A stretch of DNA of 64,000 nt. It comes from UBA2561 sp964577275. GTDB lineage: Bacteria > Bacteroidota > Bacteroidia > Cytophagales > Thermoflexibacteraceae. Shown here piece after piece: positions 59,242 through 64,000 of the stretch (positions are counted from its first letter, which is position 1; every line of letters begins with the position of its first letter). The position numbers and the translations under genes were made by a program. The notes under the pieces were generated by a model. The model was not told where the DNA came from, made no database searches, and saw only the letters and a program-made list of their open reading frames with translations. Where the stretch lies: contig CAZNYR010000001.1 of assembly GCA_964577275.1 (NCBI GenBank), positions 44,821-108,820 on the forward strand, given 5' to 3'.

Positions 59242-59790
59242 ATGGAAAAATTGCATTTGAAGACGTTTTCAGTCATTCTCCTTGGTTTATTTGTGGGCAT
59301 CACCCTAAGTAGTGCGATGCTCAGAATCACACCACAATCATCGGATGCCAAACCGCAATCCGAAGGCGTACATTTCATCAATCCGAAAAAACAGGACGGT
59401 AGTGATAAATTATTCAATGACGTTATCAAAGAATTTAAGGGCAAAGTCGTTTACGTTGATTTTTGGGCTTCGTGGTGTCCGCCGTGTCGTCAGCAAATGC
59501 CACACGCCAAAACTATGCACCAAGATTATGCCAAAAAAGAGGTCGTATTTTTGTATATTTCCTTTGACCGCAGCGATGATGCTTGGAAAAAGGGCATTGA
59601 AAAATTTGGCATTCAGGGACATCACATCATGCCCGGAACGGCTTTAGGAAACGATATTAATACTAAATTTCAGGTTACGGGAATCCCACGTTATTTGATT
59701 ATCGACAAAAATGGCAAAGTCGTGGATGCTGATGCGCCTCGTCCTTCACAAACGCAGGATTTGAAAAGTAAGATTGATGCGTTATTGTAA
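59242..59790 (+). CDS. TlpA-like thioredoxin with membrane anchor
   Basis: The 182-residue protein has an N-terminal signal or anchor helix (residues 8-25, VILLGLFVGITLSSAM) and a thioredoxin fold of the TlpA/ResA group. The active site WASWCPPCRQQMP (near 75-87) and the cis-Pro loop (TGIPRYLIIDKNGKVV) are present. It reduces disulfides on the periplasmic side; the natural substrate is unknown. It is followed by a perfect terminator. Confidence 0.9.
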   Translation: MEKLHLKTFSVILLGLFVGITLSSAMLRITPQSSDAKPQSEGVHFINPKKQDGSDKLFNDVIKEFKGKVVYVDFWASWCPPCRQQMPHAKTMHQDYAKKEVVFLYISFDRSDDAWKKGIEKFGIQGHHIMPGTALGNDINTKFQVTGIPRYLIIDKNGKVVDADAPRPSQTQDLKSKIDALL

Positions 59791-59843
59791 AATTATTTTT
59801 GATTTACGGTTTATACGAACTTTATTTTTAGTGTACTCACGAC

Positions 59844-59871
59844 AAAACCCACGATTTTAATCGTGGGTTTT
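59844..59871 (+). terminator. Terminator after the TlpA-like gene
   Basis: AAAACCCACGAT (59844-59855) and ATCGTGGGTTTT (59860-59871) form a perfect 12-bp stem around TTTA, followed by TT. Confidence 0.93.
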
Positions 59872-60140
59872 TTCATGGATATATTCCAAAAAATTTGTTG
59901 CCTTCGATTTTATAGCACCTTTCTTGCTTATATATTTAGCATCGCATACCGACAAACAAATTCGTTCGATTTTACGAATTTAAACTATTGATAATCAATC
60001 AAATAGCAAACAATATCAAGTACATCATTATTAAAATACACGATATTATCTGATAAATATAAAAACTAAATTTCAATCAAAATAAGAATATATTGATTCT
60101 GACCACGCATGCTTCCTGATTCATCAAATGACTAAAGAAT
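59872..60140. other. Intergenic region with dyad core 59988-59998
   Basis: A perfect core TTGATAATCAA is followed about 70 bp later by AAAACTAAATTTCAATC (60062-60078), like the right end of copies A and B but farther away, which suggests an element broken or stretched by insertion. The metalloprotease ATG is at 60141. No RNA gene is seen. Confidence 0.45.
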
Positions 60141-62582
60141 ATGAAAACTGTACTTTGTAGCTTTTTTTTGGTTTGGATTTTTGCTTTTGTGGCACTGGCA
60201 CAGGAGCAAACTTCGATTGCTTATCGCACCGCACAAATGGAAGCCTTCGAGGGTTTTTTTGATTTTTATTGGGACGAAACAGCAGGCGAAATTTTTTTGG
60301 AAATTGACAAGCTCAACCATGACTTTTTGTATGTCAATTATTTGGCAACGGGCATTGGCTCGAACAAAATTGGTTTAGACCGAGGACAATTAGGCAAAAC
60401 CAAAGTCGTTTATTTTGAACGAATCGGAAATAAAATTTATCTCATCCAACGGAATCTGAAGTATCGTTCGTCTTCGTCCAATCGTTGGGAGCATCAGGCG
60501 GTCGAAGAATCTTTTCCGCCTTCCATTTTGCACGCATGGTTTATCGAAGCCCAAGACAAGAATAAATATTTAATTAATTTTTCGGATTTTTTGGTGCGGG
60601 ATGTTCATGGCGTTCCCGAACAGATTCAAGCCGTGCATGAAGGCAATTACGAATTTGATTTCTTGCGGAGTGCGATGTACATGAAAGAAACCAAAAATTT
60701 TCCAAAAAATACTGATTTTGAAACACTTATAACTTTTACGAGACACGGAAAGATTGGTGAAGATTTGCAACAAGTCAGCAACACACCCGAACTATTGACC
60801 GTGCGCCAGCATCATTCGTTGGTCGAATTGCCTGATTCAAATTATTTGCCTCGCCAATATGTTCCTGCTTGCGGTTATTTTCCGTTGGCATTTTATGATT
60901 TTTCGGCTTCCATTCATCAAGACATACAAACGAAGTACATCGCTCGGCATCGCCTTGAAAAAAAACATCCAAATCTGGCGCAATCAAAAGCCATCAAACC
61001 CATCATTTATTATGTGGATAGAGGCATTCCCGAACCGTTCCGAACGGCGGTTATGCAGGGCGCAAGTTGGTGGAATGAAGCCTTTGAAGCCATCGGTTTT
61101 CGGGATGCGTTTCAGGTCAAATTATTGCCCGAACATATCGACCCTGATGATATACGTTATCACGTCATTCGGTGGGTGCATCGGAAAGAACGTGGCTGGT
61201 CGTATGGGACTTCGGTTCGCGACCCACGCACAGGCGAAATTATCAAAGCGAACGTTGTATTAGGCTCATTACGAATGCGTTATGATTATTTGATTGCACA
61301 AGGACTAACCGATGCTCCCTTCAGAAATGATAGCGCAACCCACGCCCAACCCGAACTTTTGGCGATGGCACTGGCGCGCATTCGGCAGCTTGCCGTACAC
61401 GAAGTCGGACATACGTTGGGGCTGATGCACAATTTCGCATCGAGCGCCGATGACGGGCAATCGGTCATGGATTATCCGCATCCAAATATTCGATTAACGG
61501 CTGATAATCAGATAGATTTGTCGGAAGCCTATCGGCAAAAATTAGGCAAATGGGATATATGGGCGATTGCCTACGGCTATTCCGTATTTCCGTCTGAAAA
61601 TGAGGAGCAAGCCCAGTTGAAACAATTATTAGACTTGGCTTCGGCACAAAATTTACAGTTTATTTCTGACCAGGACGCACGAGAAATTGGCGGATTGCAC
61701 CCCACGGCACATCTATGGGATAATGGCTCGGATGTCATTGAAGAATTAAATAAATTATTGAAAATCAGAGAATTAGCGTTAAAACAATTTTCCGAAAAAA
61801 ATATTCCGTTAGGCACGCCCCACGCACTTTTGGAGGAGGTCTTAGTTCCGATTTATAATCTGCATCGGTATCAGGCTGAGGCTGTTGCCAAATTGATTGC
61901 TGGCATGAATTATTCGTATGCCGTGCGAGGCGATAAACAGCACCTTTCGGAAGTAGTTTTGAATCAAAAACAAGAAAAAGCTCTTGAAATCTTACTCAAA
62001 TGCCTTTCGCCCGAAATTCTGACTTTACCAGAACATATCATCCATTTGATCCCGCCTCATTCTATGGATTATGCAAATCCTGCCGAATTATTTGTCCGCA
62101 AAACAGGGCTTTCGTTTGACCCTATTTCGACCGCAAACGTATCGGCAAATTATATTTTAGGGCTGTTGTTGCACCCCGAACGGATTTCGAGATTAATCGA
62201 ATTTAAAGCCCGATTCGGGGGGATGGGACTCGATAAGGTTTATGAAGATTTGATACAAACTACTTGGAAATCAAGTAGAAAGACAGGGCTGGCACTCGAA
62301 GTACAGCGCAATACCGAGCAGGAAGTTTTGAGGTATTTATTGCAATTAAGCCAAAGTTCACAATTAGCAGGACAAGCCAAAGCCTTGACTTTTTTTCAGC
62401 TCCAAAACTTACGAAATTATATCGAAAATGAACACCAAAAAGCAACCGATGTGGAACGCAAAGCGCATTTGCAATACGCTTTGTATCAGATAGATAACCC
62501 TACGCAAGCCAGCATAAAACCAAACCAAACCTTACCTCGTGGCGCACCTTTGGGCTGCGGCATTCATCAACCACATCACTAA
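60141..62582 (+). CDS. Zinc metalloprotease (DUF5117/DUF4953-like)
   Basis: The 813-residue secreted protein has a signal peptide (MKTVLCSFFLVWIFAFVALA, cleavage before QEQ). The first 300 residues are beta-rich (YLATGIGSNKIGLDRGQLG, YFPLAFYDFSAS), as in DUF5117. The catalytic domain has the metzincin-like signature HEVGHTLGLMHN (about 419-430), with His, His and a downstream Asn in place of the usual third His, and the Met-turn candidate QSVMDYP (near 437). It resembles the Bacteroidota 'zinc-dependent metalloprotease' family. The substrate is unknown. It may be outer-membrane or secreted. Confidence 0.85.
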   Translation: MKTVLCSFFLVWIFAFVALAQEQTSIAYRTAQMEAFEGFFDFYWDETAGEIFLEIDKLNHDFLYVNYLATGIGSNKIGLDRGQLGKTKVVYFERIGNKIYLIQRNLKYRSSSSNRWEHQAVEESFPPSILHAWFIEAQDKNKYLINFSDFLVRDVHGVPEQIQAVHEGNYEFDFLRSAMYMKETKNFPKNTDFETLITFTRHGKIGEDLQQVSNTPELLTVRQHHSLVELPDSNYLPRQYVPACGYFPLAFYDFSASIHQDIQTKYIARHRLEKKHPNLAQSKAIKPIIYYVDRGIPEPFRTAVMQGASWWNEAFEAIGFRDAFQVKLLPEHIDPDDIRYHVIRWVHRKERGWSYGTSVRDPRTGEIIKANVVLGSLRMRYDYLIAQGLTDAPFRNDSATHAQPELLAMALARIRQLAVHEVGHTLGLMHNFASSADDGQSVMDYPHPNIRLTADNQIDLSEAYRQKLGKWDIWAIAYGYSVFPSENEEQAQLKQLLDLASAQNLQFISDQDAREIGGLHPTAHLWDNGSDVIEELNKLLKIRELALKQFSEKNIPLGTPHALLEEVLVPIYNLHRYQAEAVAKLIAGMNYSYAVRGDKQHLSEVVLNQKQEKALEILLKCLSPEILTLPEHIIHLIPPHSMDYANPAELFVRKTGLSFDPISTANVSANYILGLLLHPERISRLIEFKARFGGMGLDKVYEDLIQTTWKSSRKTGLALEVQRNTEQEVLRYLLQLSQSSQLAGQAKALTFFQLQNLRNYIENEHQKATDVERKAHLQYALYQIDNPTQASIKPNQTLPRGAPLGCGIHQPHH

Positions 62583-62754
62583 AAAATAACAGAAAATATT
62601 GGGGAATTTTGTTAAATTTCCATGTCATTTTGAGATATAATTCATTTGGGTACTCCAAAAATTATGAAAAACACCAAAACTTAGGACAACAAAACCGCAA
62701 ATTTAGCCCAAAATTTGCCTCCTTAGAAACAACGAATTAGGTATCATTAATGCT

Positions 62755-64000
62755 ATGAATATACGCATCAAATTGATTGTTTTTTGTCTGGCAATAAGTT
62801 TCAATGTAGGATTTGGCTTGTGGTTTTTTGTGCGCTACGAGTCGCATCGGACTATGGAACAAATCATTTCGGATAATTATACTCGGCAGTCGGTTCACGT
62901 ACTGAACGGGCTTGACCGCTTTATGTACGAACGCCTACAAGACATTCGGAATATTTCGCAAGACCCCATTTTGTCGAACCCGCGCGCTACATCCAAACAA
63001 ATTACGGCACGATTGCAGGAACTCAAAGGCACACATCCGCTGTGCAAAAGTTTTTCGTTTTTTAATCCCAAACGCATCCGAATTGCCGATACGCAAAACC
63101 TTTCCGTAGGCTTAGAGCATTCATTTTCAGGCTATTGGAAAGACCTTGAAAAAGGCTATCAATTTACGATGGATATTGCCCGCTCCGAATCCTTGGGCAA
63201 ATTAGTCGTTCGTTTTGCGGCGATTGTCCATGACCAAAAAGGCAATAAAATCGGCGTAGTCGTTTCCAGAGTTTTGCTAAGTCGAATGCACGAAGTTCTC
63301 GAAATTACCGAAAAACAAGAAGGTACAGATTTGAGCAAAGTTCGTATGGATTTGGTTAATGAACAAGGTTTATTATTGTATTCTTCACACGAGCCAGATA
63401 CCGTTTTAAAGGCTATTTTACCGCTCGAATATTACATGGACGAACTCAAAAAGCACACCGACTATAATTATTACGAATCAAACGATACCTTACATTTTGT
63501 CATCGAACAGCAAGGCTATCTTGATTATGCTGGCACAAATTGGAAATTAATTACCAGTGTGCCACACGACCAAGCCTACGCCTCGATTGATGCCACCGAA
63601 CGAAAATTATATTTGGTCGGATTTCCTTTATTTTTGATAACCATTTTGGCTACGCTTTATTTTGCCAATCGCTTTGCCAAACCCATTCAGGTTTTGAGCG
63701 AGGCAACCAAAAAAATTGGAGCGGGCGATTTGGAAACTGACCTCAAAATCAAATCACATGATGAAATTGGGTTGCTTGCCAAAAATTTTCAGCGCATGGC
63801 ACTCAAACTCAAAGACCGCATCGAAAAACAACGTATTTTGAACGAAGAATTAAATAAACTCAATAAAAAGCACGAAGTAAGAATCCATGAAATTAATCTT
63901 CAAAAAGAAGAAATTGAAGAACAAAAAACCCAAATCAATAAAGTATATGGCGAAGTTGAACGCAAAAATCGAGATATTACCGCCAGCATTACTTATGCCG
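62755..64000 (+). CDS. Cache/HAMP sensor, probable SpoIIE-type phosphatase (cut by window end)
   Basis: From ATG 62755 the visible 415 residues show a membrane helix (5-27), a large periplasmic dCache-like domain (about 28-283), a second helix (about 285-303, LYLVGFPLFLITILATLYF), HAMP (about 304-356, GAGDLETDLKIKSHDEIGLLAKNF) and a coiled coil. The last residues (NRDITASITYA) are the standard lead-in (ITASIxYAKRIQ) to a SpoIIE/PP2C serine phosphatase in Bacteroidota, which would lie beyond the edge. Such enzymes dephosphorylate STAS proteins like that at 53005. The phosphatase itself is not seen. Confidence 0.75.
   Translation, partial: MNIRIKLIVFCLAISFNVGFGLWFFVRYESHRTMEQIISDNYTRQSVHVLNGLDRFMYERLQDIRNISQDPILSNPRATSKQITARLQELKGTHPLCKSFSFFNPKRIRIADTQNLSVGLEHSFSGYWKDLEKGYQFTMDIARSESLGKLVVRFAAIVHDQKGNKIGVVVSRVLLSRMHEVLEITEKQEGTDLSKVRMDLVNEQGLLLYSSHEPDTVLKAILPLEYYMDELKKHTDYNYYESNDTLHFVIEQQGYLDYAGTNWKLITSVPHDQAYASIDATERKLYLVGFPLFLITILATLYFANRFAKPIQVLSEATKKIGAGDLETDLKIKSHDEIGLLAKNFQRMALKLKDRIEKQRILNEELNKLNKKHEVRIHEINLQKEEIEEQKTQINKVYGEVERKNRDITASITYA

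Noticed and set aside
59988..60078. Full copy of the 80-bp dyad element before the metalloprotease
   Set aside because: Core and right-end sequence are both present but about 30 bp too far apart and without a TAnnTTTG match, so I listed it only as a partial or broken copy.
1..64000. CRISPR arrays, transposases, phage genes, tRNA and rRNA genes
   Set aside because: No regularly spaced repeats, terminal inverted repeats with transposase, or RNA gene signatures were found on either strand by reading.

Overview
The window reads as an ordinary chromosomal stretch from a member of Bacteroidota, most likely a gliding Cytophagales-type bacterium. The evidence is a SusC/SusD pair, T9SS sorting tails (type A at 31465-32400, type B at 38534-42649), a two-component-regulator propeller protein, a DUF4295/bL38 gene beside rpmG, DUF2911 and DUF3127 proteins, start codons without GGAGG-like Shine-Dalgarno sequences, and promoters ending in TAnnTTTG. 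Base composition is AT-rich and even throughout. I found no tRNA, rRNA, CRISPR array, transposase or prophage gene. A run of ten Ns at 25701-25710 marks a contig join.

Layout. 1-5.4 kb: a cut-off TPR protein, kdsD (Kdo/LPS precursor), a coiled-coil lipoprotein, an esterase and a two-repeat secreted protein. 5.6-15.1 kb: housekeeping genes, namely an oligopeptidase B-type peptidase, rpsA with a structured leader, the grpE-dnaJ chaperone operon, an RRM protein, a TM2/DUF4178 membrane protein and ftsY. 15.2-24 kb: ADP-ribosylglycohydrolase, glycerate kinase, a lipoprotein, a TSUP permease and a susC-susD outer-membrane uptake pair. 24.2-38.2 kb: a type III polyketide synthase, a site-2 protease, small envelope proteins and a glycan cluster (two glycosyltransferases flanking an FkbM methyltransferase, with another glycosyltransferase at 27.5 kb). 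38.5-50 kb: a giant T9SS type-B adhesin-like protein, a hybrid histidine kinase with three receivers, a lipoprotein and a propeller sensor that has no kinase domain. 50-59.8 kb: a Tat-targeted TRAP-type binding protein, an HD phosphohydrolase, a STAS protein, a PorV-like barrel, a DUF3127 protein with an SSB-like tip, prfA, a glycosyltransferase, the rpmB-rpmG-bL38 ribosomal operon, a BlaI-type repressor and a TlpA thioredoxin. 60.1-64 kb: a zinc metalloprotease and the front part of a probable HAMP/SpoIIE-type phosphatase sensor cut by the window end.

The most unusual signal is not a gene. A short dyad, TTGA-N3-TCAA, recurs in the intergenic gaps: nine perfect intergenic copies and several one-mismatch copies. 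Three copies (18.5, 27.4 and 51.1 kb) are related over roughly 50-80 bp. In most cases the dyad lies 28-39 bp upstream of the end of a TAnnTTTG-like -7 box that has no recognisable -35 element, as if it were the binding site of a global activator or a dispersed promoter-carrying repeat. Strong non-dyad promoters (26.6 kb, rpsA, rpmB) instead have a TTG-like -35 exactly 17 bp upstream. Signalling parts in the window (STAS, SpoIIE-type phosphatase, hybrid kinase, propeller sensor) suggest partner-switching and two-component control of envelope functions, but no operon ties them together.
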